Part shown: positions 37,177 through 46,984 of the stretch, piece after piece | Layout of the letters: every line of letters starts with the position of its first letter | Numbering within the stretch: the stretch's first letter is position 1 | Source of the DNA: an uncultured Eubacterium sp. | Lineage (GTDB): Bacteria; Bacillota; Clostridia; Oscillospirales; Acutalibacteraceae | Assembly (NCBI GenBank): GCA_944380635.1 | Contig: CALWID010000002.1 | Location: 38,897-102,896 of the forward strand | Direction of reading: 5' to 3' | DNA: 64,000 nucleotides | The notes under the pieces: generated by a model | Database searches by the model: none | What the model was told of the DNA's origin: nothing | What the model saw: only the letters and a program-made list of their open reading frames with translations | Translations under genes and position numbers: made by a program

Positions 37177-37968
37177 TTATAATTTAAATTCTTTTTCTGA
37201 TTCTGACACAGTTTTTATTAAAAAATCATATGCCTTAGGCGTGCCGCAAACAATGCTGCATGGCTCAATATAATTTATTTTTTGGCCTTGCCAATCGGTA
37301 ATTTTACCTCCGCATTCTTCTAATATCAGCCCGGCAGCAGCATAATCCCAGGGTTTCAATTCTTTTTCAAAATAACCGTTTATCTTGCCCGCGGCATTAT
37401 AACAAATTGATAATGCTGAAGAACAGATGCGTCTGAGATCCAGACATTTGGAAAAAACGCGCTTTGCAACTGAAAATGCAAGTTCCGTTTGGTGCTTTTT
37501 AGTAGCTCCTGCGCCAAACTCAATAAGACATTTATTGATTTCACGATCCGGCGCCTTACCCATTCTTTGCCCGTTATAATATGCGCCTTCTCCCTTTTTA
37601 GCCACAAATAAGTCGCCGTTAAAAGGATTATATACTACGCCAAATACAATTATTTCATCCACACACAAAGCAAGTGAAACAGAACACATATTATAATCGT
37701 ATATAAGGTTTGTAGTCCCGTCTATAGGGTCCAATATCCACCTCGTGCCTTTTGGAACTGCGCTTTCCTCTTCACTCATAAACCCAATATCAGGTGTTAT
37801 AACCGCCAATTTTTCACCTATAAGTTTGCTGATTTTGAAATCAACAGATGTTACAAAATCAGCCTCACCTTTTACAACAATATCGGATTTAAGTTTTTTA
37901 TCAAGCACTATTTCTCTTGTTTGCTGAACAGCTTCAACCACCTTGGCAAAATCAACTGATATCGGCAC
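37177..37968 (-). CDS. Inositol-monophosphatase-family phosphatase
   Basis: A 263-residue Mg2+-dependent phosphatase of the IMPase/FBPase/BPNT superfamily. The metal ligands are present: Glu in MSEEES (66-68), Asp80 and Asp83 in WILDPIDGTTNL, and the Asp in KPWDYAAAG. The family hydrolyses inositol phosphates, fructose bisphosphate or 3'-phosphoadenosine 5'-phosphate. Its start overlaps the stop of the DUF4062 gene by 17 bases, so it is coupled to that gene, and the NACHT gene follows. An IMPase inside a conflict island is unusual; removal or tuning of a nucleotide signal is a guess. Confidence 0.85.
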   Translation of the reverse strand: MPISVDFAKVVEAVQQTREIVLDKKLKSDIVVKGEADFVTSVDFKISKLIGEKLAVITPDIGFMSEEESAVPKGTRWILDPIDGTTNLIYDYNMCSVSLALCVDEIIVFGVVYNPFNGDLFVAKKGEGAYYNGQRMGKAPDREINKCLIEFGAGATKKHQTELAFSVAKRVFSKCLDLRRICSSALSICYNAAGKINGYFEKELKPWDYAAAGLILEECGGKITDWQGQKINYIEPCSIVCGTPKAYDFLIKTVSESEKEFKL

Positions 37969-39013
37969 TGTTTTTCCTCCTTAATACATCGTCAAAATAT
38001 TCCTTCAAAAAATTATATCTTTCATTTTCGGTGCGAAACATATACACAAGCCCTGCTTTGGGGGAGGGATAAACATCATGGAAAGTGCCCTCAAACATAT
38101 ATTTGCTCTCATCGGAAACAAATTCATAATTTTTTTCAACTATATTCAATTCATGAATTCCTTTATAAATTCCTTTATCTACTTCCCAGCTGTCATATTT
38201 GCCCCTGGTTTCTCGAGACGCTTCATATATTCCGACAAGTGTATCTTTGTCCTTGAAATAATAATCGCCGCTCCATGTAGTTCTGTTAAGCCTGTCTAAA
38301 ACAATTTTATCCTGCTCCGGTTCATAACGAAGCACATCATAATTTTTTGCATTAAGCCTGTAAATAACATTACCGGTGTTTTCTTTTTGTGAAATTTCTA
38401 CTGTTCCTAACCTTATGTAATCTTTATTTCTTTCTTTTAGATGCACATGATACCATTTGCCTAAAATATCTGACGGCTTAAAAATTTTTTGTTCAGTTTG
38501 CTTATCATCGTTGATACCGTCATCTCTCAGCCAACCTTTACATTTTGAAACATCAATATTTGCAATTATCTGGCCCATAATACGGTTGAGCGGTCTGTTA
38601 TCTTCCTCTGTTTGAGTAAATTCTATCCCTTCGGCAAATTTTATTTGTTTCTGCTCGGATTCGGTTATAGCAGCTCCCTGCTTTGCCGATTGCTTCATTT
38701 GCATATATTTTTTGCTTAAAATTACATATGTTGTTTTATTTTGCGAACAAGCATATTCATACTCGCGCTGAGTCCAGCTTATTCCGTTTTCATCAACGCT
38801 TCCGTAATTCGGACCAAGAAGCATTATAAACAGATCCGACTGATCTATTCTTACTTTCAGGTCATCAAAATTTCTGCTTGATGTGGCGGTAAAATATTCC
38901 ATACAAATAGGAATCATCCCGGCATCAAGCAAACTTTTTATAATTACATCTCTTTCTGCTTTAAGGCTTTCATAATTTGAAGAAATGAACGCTGAGATTT
39001 TTTTATATTTCAT
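37952..39013 (-). CDS. DUF4062 domain protein
   Basis: A 353-residue protein. The first 100 residues are DUF4062: KISAFISSNYESLKAERD, AGMIPICMEYF, SDLFIMLLGPNYG, SWTQREYEYA. This is a TIR/nucleoside-deoxyribosyltransferase-like Rossmann domain often found at the N-terminus of STAND-NTPase proteins, where it is thought to be a signal or effector domain. Here it is separate from the NACHT gene and has its own 200-residue beta-rich C-terminal part of unknown family. Ribosome site AGGAGGAAAA precedes ATG 39013. Coupled to the IMPase gene. Confidence 0.82.
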   Translation of the reverse strand: MKYKKISAFISSNYESLKAERDVIIKSLLDAGMIPICMEYFTATSSRNFDDLKVRIDQSDLFIMLLGPNYGSVDENGISWTQREYEYACSQNKTTYVILSKKYMQMKQSAKQGAAITESEQKQIKFAEGIEFTQTEEDNRPLNRIMGQIIANIDVSKCKGWLRDDGINDDKQTEQKIFKPSDILGKWYHVHLKERNKDYIRLGTVEISQKENTGNVIYRLNAKNYDVLRYEPEQDKIVLDRLNRTTWSGDYYFKDKDTLVGIYEASRETRGKYDSWEVDKGIYKGIHELNIVEKNYEFVSDESKYMFEGTFHDVYPSPKAGLVYMFRTENERYNFLKEYFDDVLRRKNSADIS

Positions 39014-39132
39014 TTTTCCTCCTTATAAATATACTGCTCTTATATATTGAAATATCAAACACAAGCGAATAATAACTTTTTTGTATTTTACATCTTTTTT
39101 ATTTGTTTATTGTTAGCACGGTATCAAATATT

Positions 39133-40299
39133 TTAATCCGGCTCTGTTATATTTATATCTGCAAAAAGAAACGGATTAAAATTATGAACATCAAAAAGGT
39201 TGCTGCCGGGCTCGTTTATCAACCTTACTGCATTATCAATCATTATCTGCGGATGAGCTCCTCTGCTTTCATATATTTCTTTTAATATCGTAAGCTGCAC
39301 AATAAAATAATCCAGTGGATTTCCAAAACTCCGGTCATATCGAGCGTTTGGATTGCGGTTATTTGTAACTGTATATACAATCTCTTTAAATTTATTCCAA
39401 AATCCTACTGTTACTTTTTTATCATATTGCTGCAATATTTTTAAATATTCACTGTTTAACGGGTCATGCTTGCTATGAAGAAAATATACAAAATTTTTTT
39501 CACCTTCATTTTGAAAATATGTAAACATTACAAAATACAGCAGCATTGCACCAAGTGAATACAAATCCGATTGGGGACCTATCCGGTCTGTTTTACCTCT
39601 AAAAAGTTCATATGGAGCCCACGGCAAAGAGCAAGTTATGTCATCAGCTATTATTTTTTGGTTTAAATCAATAACCGAATCGAAATCAAACAACTTTATG
39701 CAAAAACCTATTCCGTCCGTATCATAAATAAAATTATCCGGTTTAATATCTGCCAAAATAAGGTGCTTTTTGTGAAATATATTTATAATTTTGCTTAACT
39801 TTATTAAAGCCTCTATCCGCTCGTTTATTGGGAAAGAACCGATATTATTTATTGCTGCGGTAGAATCAAAATCTAATAGTGAAAGGTAACAATATTTTCC
39901 CTGCTGTTTATTATATGAAATAATTGTATTTACACTTTTTTTATTCATTTCGCCGTCAGGCGGAATTACAAAATACCTTTTTAAGGAGTTTTCTTTATTA
40001 GAAATATCAAGAAGCAAGCTCCTTACCTGTTTCATCTTTTTAAAATGTGATTTAAAAAGTAATTCAAAGCTATTATTTGCTGAATCTATATTTCTAAGAC
40101 CGCCCGTTTGAGAAACAGGAAGATTATAATTTAAAGGAGCAAACTCTTTTAACATCTTAGTCTCAGAAGTGCCGTCAGAATATTTAACAGTACAGTAATA
40201 ACATCTGCAAGACGAACCTCGAGGAAGTATTTCGCTTTCAACAATAATACGGCGCCGTCCGATAAAATTTATTTTTTTACCTGTAAGCGTATCCTGCAT
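39133..40299 (-). CDS. Ser/Thr protein-kinase-fold protein with altered motifs
   Basis: A 388-residue kinase-like protein. A Gly-rich-like loop (PRGSSCRCYYC) and Lys in KMLKEF stand for the N-lobe. The catalytic loop is LADIKPDNF (Asp184, Lys186, Asn189), so the HRD His and Arg are replaced while the Asp is kept. DFG is DFD (205-207), APE is APYE (228-231), and the F-helix Asp is in GPQSDLYSLG. The remaining C-terminal part is helical and carries an NPF motif (375-377). Catalytic Asp, Lys and Asn are present, so activity is plausible. With the PP2C two genes upstream and the vWA proteins, it forms a kinase-phosphatase-vWA triad. Confidence 0.82.
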   Translation of the reverse strand: MQDTLTGKKINFIGRRRIIVESEILPRGSSCRCYYCTVKYSDGTSETKMLKEFAPLNYNLPVSQTGGLRNIDSANNSFELLFKSHFKKMKQVRSLLLDISNKENSLKRYFVIPPDGEMNKKSVNTIISYNKQQGKYCYLSLLDFDSTAAINNIGSFPINERIEALIKLSKIINIFHKKHLILADIKPDNFIYDTDGIGFCIKLFDFDSVIDLNQKIIADDITCSLPWAPYELFRGKTDRIGPQSDLYSLGAMLLYFVMFTYFQNEGEKNFVYFLHSKHDPLNSEYLKILQQYDKKVTVGFWNKFKEIVYTVTNNRNPNARYDRSFGNPLDYFIVQLTILKEIYESRGAHPQIMIDNAVRLINEPGSNLFDVHNFNPFLFADINITEPD

Positions 40300-40328
40300 T
40301 TAGCACCACTCCTGAATAATGTACAATT

Positions 40329-42452
40329 TTAATGATTGCAAATATACTTAAATACTGATATTGGCGAATCGCTTAAAAGGCAAAATATTATGATTCGCTC
40401 AAAAAGATTGGGCAGATAAAGTCCGTCAAATCCGCAATCTGCAAAAGTAAAATTGCACCACTCTTCAAAATCCTCAAAAACAGCCTTTACGATATTGCTT
40501 TTGTTTGAGTCATCGGCGGCAGATATCCACCCGTCAGGAGCAAGACAATATTCAATAAATAAAGCTTGTATTAAATATTCTTTTGTTACGGGAATTTTGC
40601 CATCAAGAATTGCATCTATGTTTCGTGATGAGAAAGTGCTTTTTTTAAATTGCACAAAACTGCCGCTGTTAATTTCAAACGAATCTGTAACGGCTTTTAT
40701 GGCAGTTGTATACTTAATGGCGCCAACGCGCTCATACCTGACTTTATGGTGACTCATTATATACTGTTCAACAGCGTCAATGGACCAATATCCCCTGTTT
40801 TTTTCATAATTTTTTTCAATGTAATCCTGCTGCCTTGCAGATGACACATAATCTTTAATAGCATTACAGCATTCGGTAAATCGTTTAAGAGCCTTTGAAT
40901 TCGTACCGCTTTTCGGCAAAGTGTTTAAGAAATTAAGAAGCCCCTTATCTTCATCAATATCATTAAAAATCTTTTTGTAATAATTTGTGCTTCGTACATT
41001 TTTATCTTCTGCGCTGTTTTTGATTTGTTTTTGGTACATTTCTACAAGATGGACATACCTTTCACATACATTTGTATGCTGAATAAGGCAATATGCTAAA
41101 ATGACCTCATAAGGATCTTTGTAATTTATTATTCTTTCTCCCAAGCAATGAACCAAAAGATTTTCCATCTGCTTATAGGCCATATTAAACGCAAGTGCCA
41201 CAAGAAAAACTTTTTCACGGTCAAACCTATATGCAATACCGGAGTTAGATGTATTGCTTATCAAAACAGTTTCTACATCTTTAAAAGTTTTGTTTGGATT
41301 TAAAATAAACGAACAAGAATATATGCCTTTTTTAGGCAAAGAATCCTCTGCAGCATCTGCACATTTTGCCAACAAATCATCATTTTGCGCGGAAATATAA
41401 ATCTTTTCGCCGCAAAAATCAACTATGTGAAACCGTTCCTCAGCAGAATTTATTGTTAAAATTTCATCTCTCAAATAAGTACCGCGGTAAATAGTTTCTT
41501 CATACGGATAGAACTCTATTGAAGCATTTTTTATATTCTGACTATCATGATGGTGTAACGCCACCGGTAAGCTTCGCTTTTTACCAAACATTTCTAAATA
41601 AGCAGTTTCATTGTATTCAGACTTTTTCAAAACACCGGACTTTTGAGCCTTTGACCTTTTCAAATAATGAAACTCTATCTTATCGCCCGCTTTGAAATCA
41701 ACCGGCTTACCTGTAATCAGTTTTAGTTTTTCATTCGCCAAAAGCAATGCTTTTTCCGGCCATGCGTGAGGAGATTGCACCCAATTATGTGCAAATTCCG
41801 CTATATATTTTTCCTTTCTCTGAATTTCTTGAGCTTCATGGCGCTTATATTTTTCCAAATTATAAGCGTCAAGCACAAGCTGTTCATCAACACAGTTAAC
41901 GCCGCTGTATTTTGGATCATAATAATCTATTCCCCAATCACGCAATAAGGCTTTGCGGCTTTCAGGCAATGCCCTTGAACTGTTAAATTTCCGCGGAATG
42001 AAATTTTTTTCCGAATACTCGTTAAGAATTTGCAGTCTTTTATCAATCGGAAGCGTCACAACGGCATCTGATATTTCTGAGATATGTATGTCTCTCAAAA
42101 CCCCATTATAATAAATTATTTTTTTGGTAAAGCTCAGCAAATTATCCTTAACAGCAGCTCTTATAAGCTCATTGCGCTTTCCGGTTAAATTTTTATTTGG
42201 CTTTCCTGTTTCTTTATCTAAACTGTAATATTTAGTAATCTCTGAATCCAAATCAACGGTTTTGCCGGAGTTTACGGCTTTTGAATATTCACTGTCAGGG
42301 AAAAGGCTGCAAATAAGCCGGTTATAATAAAAAATCGGCTTGATATCACCTATCTTTTTTATCAAGCCGGTTATAGTAACCTTGTCAAGGAATTTGTCTT
42401 GACGGTCATACATTTCTTGCACAACCTCATTCATTTTCTGAGTCATACCCAT
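40329..42452 (-). CDS. 707-residue protein of unknown family
   Basis: I do not recognise this 707-residue protein. It is hydrophilic, with no signal peptide or membrane segment. The N-terminal half has several Lys/Arg-rich helical stretches (KYKRHEAQEIQRKEKYI), the middle part (residues about 290-400) looks beta-rich and contains HHHDSQNIKN, and the C-terminal part is helical. It lies between the PP2C and kinase genes in what appears to be one transcript (69-base and 29-base gaps). By position it could be the substrate, scaffold or sensor of the kinase-phosphatase pair. That is inference from order only. Confidence 0.8.
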   Translation of the reverse strand: MGMTQKMNEVVQEMYDRQDKFLDKVTITGLIKKIGDIKPIFYYNRLICSLFPDSEYSKAVNSGKTVDLDSEITKYYSLDKETGKPNKNLTGKRNELIRAAVKDNLLSFTKKIIYYNGVLRDIHISEISDAVVTLPIDKRLQILNEYSEKNFIPRKFNSSRALPESRKALLRDWGIDYYDPKYSGVNCVDEQLVLDAYNLEKYKRHEAQEIQRKEKYIAEFAHNWVQSPHAWPEKALLLANEKLKLITGKPVDFKAGDKIEFHYLKRSKAQKSGVLKKSEYNETAYLEMFGKKRSLPVALHHHDSQNIKNASIEFYPYEETIYRGTYLRDEILTINSAEERFHIVDFCGEKIYISAQNDDLLAKCADAAEDSLPKKGIYSCSFILNPNKTFKDVETVLISNTSNSGIAYRFDREKVFLVALAFNMAYKQMENLLVHCLGERIINYKDPYEVILAYCLIQHTNVCERYVHLVEMYQKQIKNSAEDKNVRSTNYYKKIFNDIDEDKGLLNFLNTLPKSGTNSKALKRFTECCNAIKDYVSSARQQDYIEKNYEKNRGYWSIDAVEQYIMSHHKVRYERVGAIKYTTAIKAVTDSFEINSGSFVQFKKSTFSSRNIDAILDGKIPVTKEYLIQALFIEYCLAPDGWISAADDSNKSNIVKAVFEDFEEWCNFTFADCGFDGLYLPNLFERIIIFCLLSDSPISVFKYICNH

Positions 42453-42520
42453 TTAAGCAACACTCCCTGACAGGTAAAAACCAAATTTATATATTAATCT
42501 TTAAATTAAATTCAATAAAA

Positions 42521-43243
42521 TTATATCATAAAAGGGCGTACAATGCAATATGTTGCGTCATCAGTGAAACCTTTGCAATCTGTAATATTGCAAATTCGGT
42601 CGATATACTGTTTTGTTGAATTACAATTTTCGAACGCTCCATCAGTGGCAACAAAAAATTCCGTATTATAACTTACATATTTACCGGTTTTTATTCTCAA
42701 ATGTTCCTTAAAATGCAACGAATTAACCATATAGGTATACTGCTTTGTTACGCCGTTCTCAGGATATGATATTATCTGAGTATTATCATTTTCAGTTTTT
42801 GCAAAAAGACCATCGCCTATATGCACCGCGGTATAGCGCTTTGAATCCGTATCAACTGCGAGAAGCATTAGCGTACACATAAATTCTTGCGGGTCTGCAC
42901 TTAATCTTGCTGAAAGCCGGTTAAGTGATTGTCTCACAAAGCAGAGCATTTGTTTAGCCGTATCACACATATCGCCGTTAAATAACCCTATACCGTTTAT
43001 CTTACAAAAATCAACAGCTGCTCTGACACAGCAATTTGAAGTTTCTTTTGCAAAAGCGCTGCTTCCTGCGCCGTCAGAAATAGCAATATATATATAATTT
43101 TTGAAAACAGCAGTTTCTATTGCATCTTCATTATTTTCCCCGTTTCCTATGTGCTCTGTTCCCGCCTCGCTAAATGTTTGTATATAAATGTCATCATCTC
43201 CTTTGTTAATTTTATCAGCCAAATAATACATATCCGAAATCAT
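42521..43243 (-). CDS. PP2C-family protein phosphatase
   Basis: A 240-residue Mn2+/Mg2+-dependent Ser/Thr phosphatase of the PPM/PP2C family. The metal-ligand motifs are visible: NGENNED (Asp40), SDGAGSSAFAKE (Asp57), HIGDG (Asp144), ATDGAFE (Asp201) and TDDAT (Asp228/Asp229). It should reverse phosphorylation by the kinase two genes downstream. It is first in the leftward unit and is read away from the vWA gene across a 428-base AT-rich gap. Length is typical of PP2C in TerY-P-like triads. Confidence 0.9.
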   Translation of the reverse strand: MISDMYYLADKINKGDDDIYIQTFSEAGTEHIGNGENNEDAIETAVFKNYIYIAISDGAGSSAFAKETSNCCVRAAVDFCKINGIGLFNGDMCDTAKQMLCFVRQSLNRLSARLSADPQEFMCTLMLLAVDTDSKRYTAVHIGDGLFAKTENDNTQIISYPENGVTKQYTYMVNSLHFKEHLRIKTGKYVSYNTEFFVATDGAFENCNSTKQYIDRICNITDCKGFTDDATYCIVRPFMI

Positions 43244-43671
43244 TTTTTAAATTTTAAAAATGCACTTTCAACTTATTTAACAGTTTAAATAAAAAGAAAT
43301 CGAAAATAGTTTTTCCCGGTTTTATTGTTACGAAGCAACAAATTAGACAATTTGCACAGAGCGGTTTTTTATAACAAATTTATAGTTGTTTAATAAAATA
43401 TACAATTAAATAAAATAAAGATAAATATTACAAAAATATTGCAATATATAGTAATAATTTGCAATTTATTGATATATGCTGTATTATTAAATTTAGTCAT
43501 AACAATTAAGGGAAAATGATAATTTTATAAATATCATTGTCATTTTAAATATTATTTGAGGTTTTGACTGTTTAGGGACTCAAGAAACTTAAATACAGAA
43601 AACCCGAATTTTGAAATGCCCGATTTTTATGTGCTAAAGTAAACTTACATTAATCGGTAAAGGAGAAACTT
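43244..43671. other. Divergent AT-rich regulatory region
   Basis: The gap between the PP2C and first vWA genes has no open reading frame with a ribosome site. It contains an inverted repeat AATGATA / TATCATT (about 43516-43540) and several A/T runs. Promoters for both units must lie here if the island has its own control. Confidence 0.6.
43459..43487 (+). promoter_or_regulatory. Candidate rightward promoter of the vWA-tubulin unit
   Basis: TTGCAA at 43459-43464 and TATTAT at 43482-43487 with a 17-base spacer. It would leave a leader of about 180 bases before ATG 43672. In such AT-rich sequence chance matches are common. Confidence 0.35.
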
Positions 43672-46341
43672 ATGAAAAAGACCATTTCGTTTTTACTTTC
43701 ACTTATCTTAGTTGCAGTTATTTTTCCTGCCAGCAGTTTTGCAGAAGAAATGACTCAAGAAAAGGAATATAAAGCGCTTGACCTTGTTGTAGTAGTTGAT
43801 TCAAGCGGGTCAATGCTTTCGTCCGACCCTGATAGAATAGCTCCGGACGCCGTCAGAATGCTCACCAATATGATGCCGGCAGAAGACAGCCGCGTGGGGT
43901 TAATCAGCTTTAATGAACAGCCTACAGTTTTAACCACCACCGGCGAAGGTAACCCAACTTTAATAAGCCTTGAAGATTTTACAGGCGTAGAAACTATACG
44001 AACTGACATTGACTCTGTTGAATACAACGGAGGCACAGGAATCGGGAATGCGCTTAACGCTGCAACACAATTACTTAAAGATAATTCGCAGCAAGACCGC
44101 TCAAAAGCAATAATTCTCTTTACCGACGGTGTTAACGATTTTGATGATGACAAAATTGCTATGGCAGCGTGTGATGACAACGAAGCAACAGCTGTAAAGT
44201 GGGCAAAAGAAAATGCATGCCCAATATACTGCGTCGGCTATAATTATATAATGCCAAACGGTGAAAGCTCTATGGGCGAAAACGGCGAAGGTCTTCAAAA
44301 ACTGGAGAGCATTGCCTCAAATACTGATGGGCAGTTTAGGCAGTGCCAAAATATTGAAAACATGGAGCAAATGTTAATTGAATTCCTTGCCGATGTATGT
44401 GATGTTATCTTTGAAGAAGTAGACACAATTCCCGGCGACGGCGGATACCATGAATGCAATATAGAGGTTAGCCCAAGTGTAGTAGAAGTTAATATAAGGA
44501 TTAAAGGCGGCAATAAGGATGCCATAAAAAACGGTGAAGTGCATTTGTATTCTCCGGACGGGACTGAAATAAAATTAGAAAATTCTGGCAATGTGCGTTA
44601 TGATGTGGACGCTACCGCCGCCAGCATCAAGGTATTATTCCCTCAGTCCGGAAATTGGCTGCTCACCGTTAACGGAATAAGCGGCGAAGATATAAAAGTA
44701 AGCCGCCTTGAGCATTTTAAGATGAATCTTACAAGTGAGCTTATATTTCCGCAAGGAAATCCTGTAGGGGTAGCTTATACTAACGATACGGTAGGTATTA
44801 GGGCTTGGCTCTCATATGACGGTGCCGATATTACTGATACTGCTATTTATGATTCTGTTATTTCAGCTACGGCAACATGTGTATCAAGAGCAAATCAAGA
44901 CGATACTCAGACTGTACAGCTCACCAGAGACGGTAATGCATTTACCGGCTCATTCACAATACCTGAAGATTGTTATTATGATGTTACAATCCGTCTTGAC
45001 TGGGATACAGTATACAGAGAGGATACTCTTACCGTAGCATCCAGCAACAAGCCTGTAACACTAGTTAACAGCATTTCAGATGTGAATGTAAACAAAAACA
45101 AAACTGTAGAAATACCTGATTTATATAAATATGTAAATGATGACGAAGGAGACGCTGTAACCGCCAGCGTTTTAAATGTTGCATCACCGGATGTTGCAGA
45201 CGCTGTTATTGATGGGAACACATTGAAAATTACCGGCAAAAAATGGAGTTCCACACTTATTACTGTTCAGTACAGAGATGAGCAGGGCAACACAGTAGAT
45301 ACTACATTTAAGGTAAAAGTTTATGACCCTGTTGCTATGGCGCTTATAATTGGCGGTATTGTGCTGCTTGTAATTGCTGTGTTGCTTTTACTTTATTTGC
45401 TTAAAAAAGCATCAGAGCGTGTATCCGGAGCTATGAAAGTAGTGTATATAGCAAACGGTCGCATAGACAGTTCAAACAACTATAACAGCACGGAGTTGAT
45501 ATACGAAAATCCAAACATTAGTCACGATGCTAGTATGGCCAGTGATTACCAAAGCAACCAATTTTTAAACTCCTCGCCTTTAGACGATTCAAGCACTCCC
45601 TTTGGCGATACAAATAGTTCTTTTGGAGACTTAAACAGTCCTTTCGGCAATGAAAACAGTTCGTTCTCAAATCCAGCAGATATAAGCAGTCCTTTTGCCG
45701 AGCAAGGTAATGATATCTTTTCCACTTCATCCCCGTTTGATTCAAGCGGCAATGATTCGTTTGGTCAATATTCTCCATTTTCAAGCAGCGCAAGCGCGCC
45801 AATTGAAAAGGCGGAAAACGATACTGATAAAACTGATGATGCTAATAATATACCGGTTTCGGGTATGGAGTTTGGAAATATTCCGCAGGCAAACGAAAAT
45901 AATGAACAGGAACTTGACAGAAGCAACGAGTTCGATGAAAAAATATCAGTCGGCGGCAGCCGCGTGCGTAAAACAGACCTTAAAAAAGTGTTAGACAGGT
46001 TTGTAAAGACATACAAGGAATATATGGAATTCGGCGGCAAAAACAGCGTTATGTCAGATAAAATCGCTAACTTCATAATGCAATACTCTGCCGTATTTTC
46101 AAAAATAAAATTGCTTGGAACACTATATGGCAAAGGCGGTATAATCCTTAAGCCGGATAAAGATTCGGCCAAAAGAAACAACTTTATTATTCATTCCCCA
46201 AGCTTGATAAAGGGCAAGGCAACAATGAATCCCAAACGAGGCAAAACAAAAATTTCCGTATCAATTATAACCGGAGAAAAAGCAAAAGACGGCTCCTTCC
46301 CCTGCGCTCATATTGAGATTGAATACGGTAAAAAATATTAA
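43672..46341 (+). CDS. Membrane-anchored von Willebrand A protein with SPF-repeat cytoplasmic tail
   Basis: An 889-residue protein. Residues 1-25 are a signal peptide (MKKTISFLLSLILVAVIFPA). The vWA domain follows with an intact MIDAS: DSSGS at 43-47 and LFTDGVND later. Beta-sandwich domains come next, then a cadherin-like Ig domain (about 470-550). A TM helix lies at about 555-577. The cytoplasmic tail has a Ser/Asn/Asp-rich stretch (about 635-710) with repeated TPFG, SPFG, SPFA, SPFD and SPFS, then a folded C-terminal domain of unknown family. AAAGGAG precedes the ATG. It heads the rightward unit and would link an outside metal-dependent adhesive domain to the inside. Confidence 0.85.
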   Translation: MKKTISFLLSLILVAVIFPASSFAEEMTQEKEYKALDLVVVVDSSGSMLSSDPDRIAPDAVRMLTNMMPAEDSRVGLISFNEQPTVLTTTGEGNPTLISLEDFTGVETIRTDIDSVEYNGGTGIGNALNAATQLLKDNSQQDRSKAIILFTDGVNDFDDDKIAMAACDDNEATAVKWAKENACPIYCVGYNYIMPNGESSMGENGEGLQKLESIASNTDGQFRQCQNIENMEQMLIEFLADVCDVIFEEVDTIPGDGGYHECNIEVSPSVVEVNIRIKGGNKDAIKNGEVHLYSPDGTEIKLENSGNVRYDVDATAASIKVLFPQSGNWLLTVNGISGEDIKVSRLEHFKMNLTSELIFPQGNPVGVAYTNDTVGIRAWLSYDGADITDTAIYDSVISATATCVSRANQDDTQTVQLTRDGNAFTGSFTIPEDCYYDVTIRLDWDTVYREDTLTVASSNKPVTLVNSISDVNVNKNKTVEIPDLYKYVNDDEGDAVTASVLNVASPDVADAVIDGNTLKITGKKWSSTLITVQYRDEQGNTVDTTFKVKVYDPVAMALIIGGIVLLVIAVLLLLYLLKKASERVSGAMKVVYIANGRIDSSNNYNSTELIYENPNISHDASMASDYQSNQFLNSSPLDDSSTPFGDTNSSFGDLNSPFGNENSSFSNPADISSPFAEQGNDIFSTSSPFDSSGNDSFGQYSPFSSSASAPIEKAENDTDKTDDANNIPVSGMEFGNIPQANENNEQELDRSNEFDEKISVGGSRVRKTDLKKVLDRFVKTYKEYMEFGGKNSVMSDKIANFIMQYSAVFSKIKLLGTLYGKGGIILKPDKDSAKRNNFIIHSPSLIKGKATMNPKRGKTKISVSIITGEKAKDGSFPCAHIEIEYGKKY

Positions 46342-46353
46342 TTTGTTAGGTAG

Positions 46354-46636
46354 TATTATGCTTGATAAAAAACTTGTAAAAAACCAGCTTGAAGAACTTT
46401 CCGCAAAAGGCGGCGGCAGCCTTGTTAAAAGGGTTATCAAATCAAAGCTGAACTCCAATTCCAAAATTCTTGTTATAGGTCTTGGCGGCATGGGTTGCAA
46501 AACCGTAAACGCAATGAAGAGAATATACAGCAACGAATTTGCGAGCAGCTCAAATATAAGATTTCTTGCAATTGATACGGATTCGAATGCTTTAAGCAAA
46601 GTGGCTGTTATAAACGGCGGATATCTTTCTCCCGGT
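46354..46636 (+). repeat. Direct repeat, left copy (identical to 46981-47263)
   Basis: About 283 identical bases by eye, starting just before each ATG. The right copy is 627 bases downstream. Beyond 46636 the two sequences differ by several substitutions and then separate. Confidence 0.9.
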
Positions 46637-46702
46637 GAGACATTTGAAATATATTCACCTGAGGCGAAGGCCCTTCTTATCTTTGAGAATCTTGAAATTT
46701 AA
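46358..46702 (+). pseudogene. Truncated copy of the tubulin-like gene
   Basis: A 114-codon frame whose first 280 or so bases are identical to the start of the full gene at 46985. It then diverges, and its last coding stretch (46680-46697, 18 bases) matches 50289-50306 near the 3' part of the full gene. It therefore looks like a copy that lost its interior through recombination at short homology, leaving only the N-terminal GLGGMG segment. It sits 16 bases after the vWA stop. It may be dead, may yield a 114-residue N-terminal fragment, or may be a template for gene conversion. Confidence 0.8.
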
Positions 46703-46984
46703 CATTCCTTTTCACCCCCCAATATATTTTTAAACAAAATTGCTCTGAATGCTGCGCGGCAAAGGAGGTGTAATTCTTAACTCGGATAAAAATTCATTTG
46801 ATAAGAAGAGCAATTTAATCATTACATTAGCTAAACCTTGTAAAGAGGCGCGGCAAAAATCCCCAAAAGGGCAAACTAAACTTTTGTACCTGTTTTAACA
46901 TAATGACAAACAGAGAAATATTTAATTTTTTGCTCTTATGAGAAAACAGATTACAGAAAAACATATAATTTGTGAGGTAATATT
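46703..46984. other. Spacer between truncated and full tubulin-like genes
   Basis: No gene seen. There is a 10-base inverted pair AAATTGCTCT / AGAGCAATTT (about 46737 and 46808), and an AAAGGAGGTG sequence at about 46763 that has no start codon at the right distance. Both look like remnants of a larger unit. Confidence 0.5.

Noticed and set aside
46313-46357. Earlier ATG for the truncated tubulin-like copy
   Set aside because: It lies inside the vWA gene; identity to the full gene begins just before ATG 46358.
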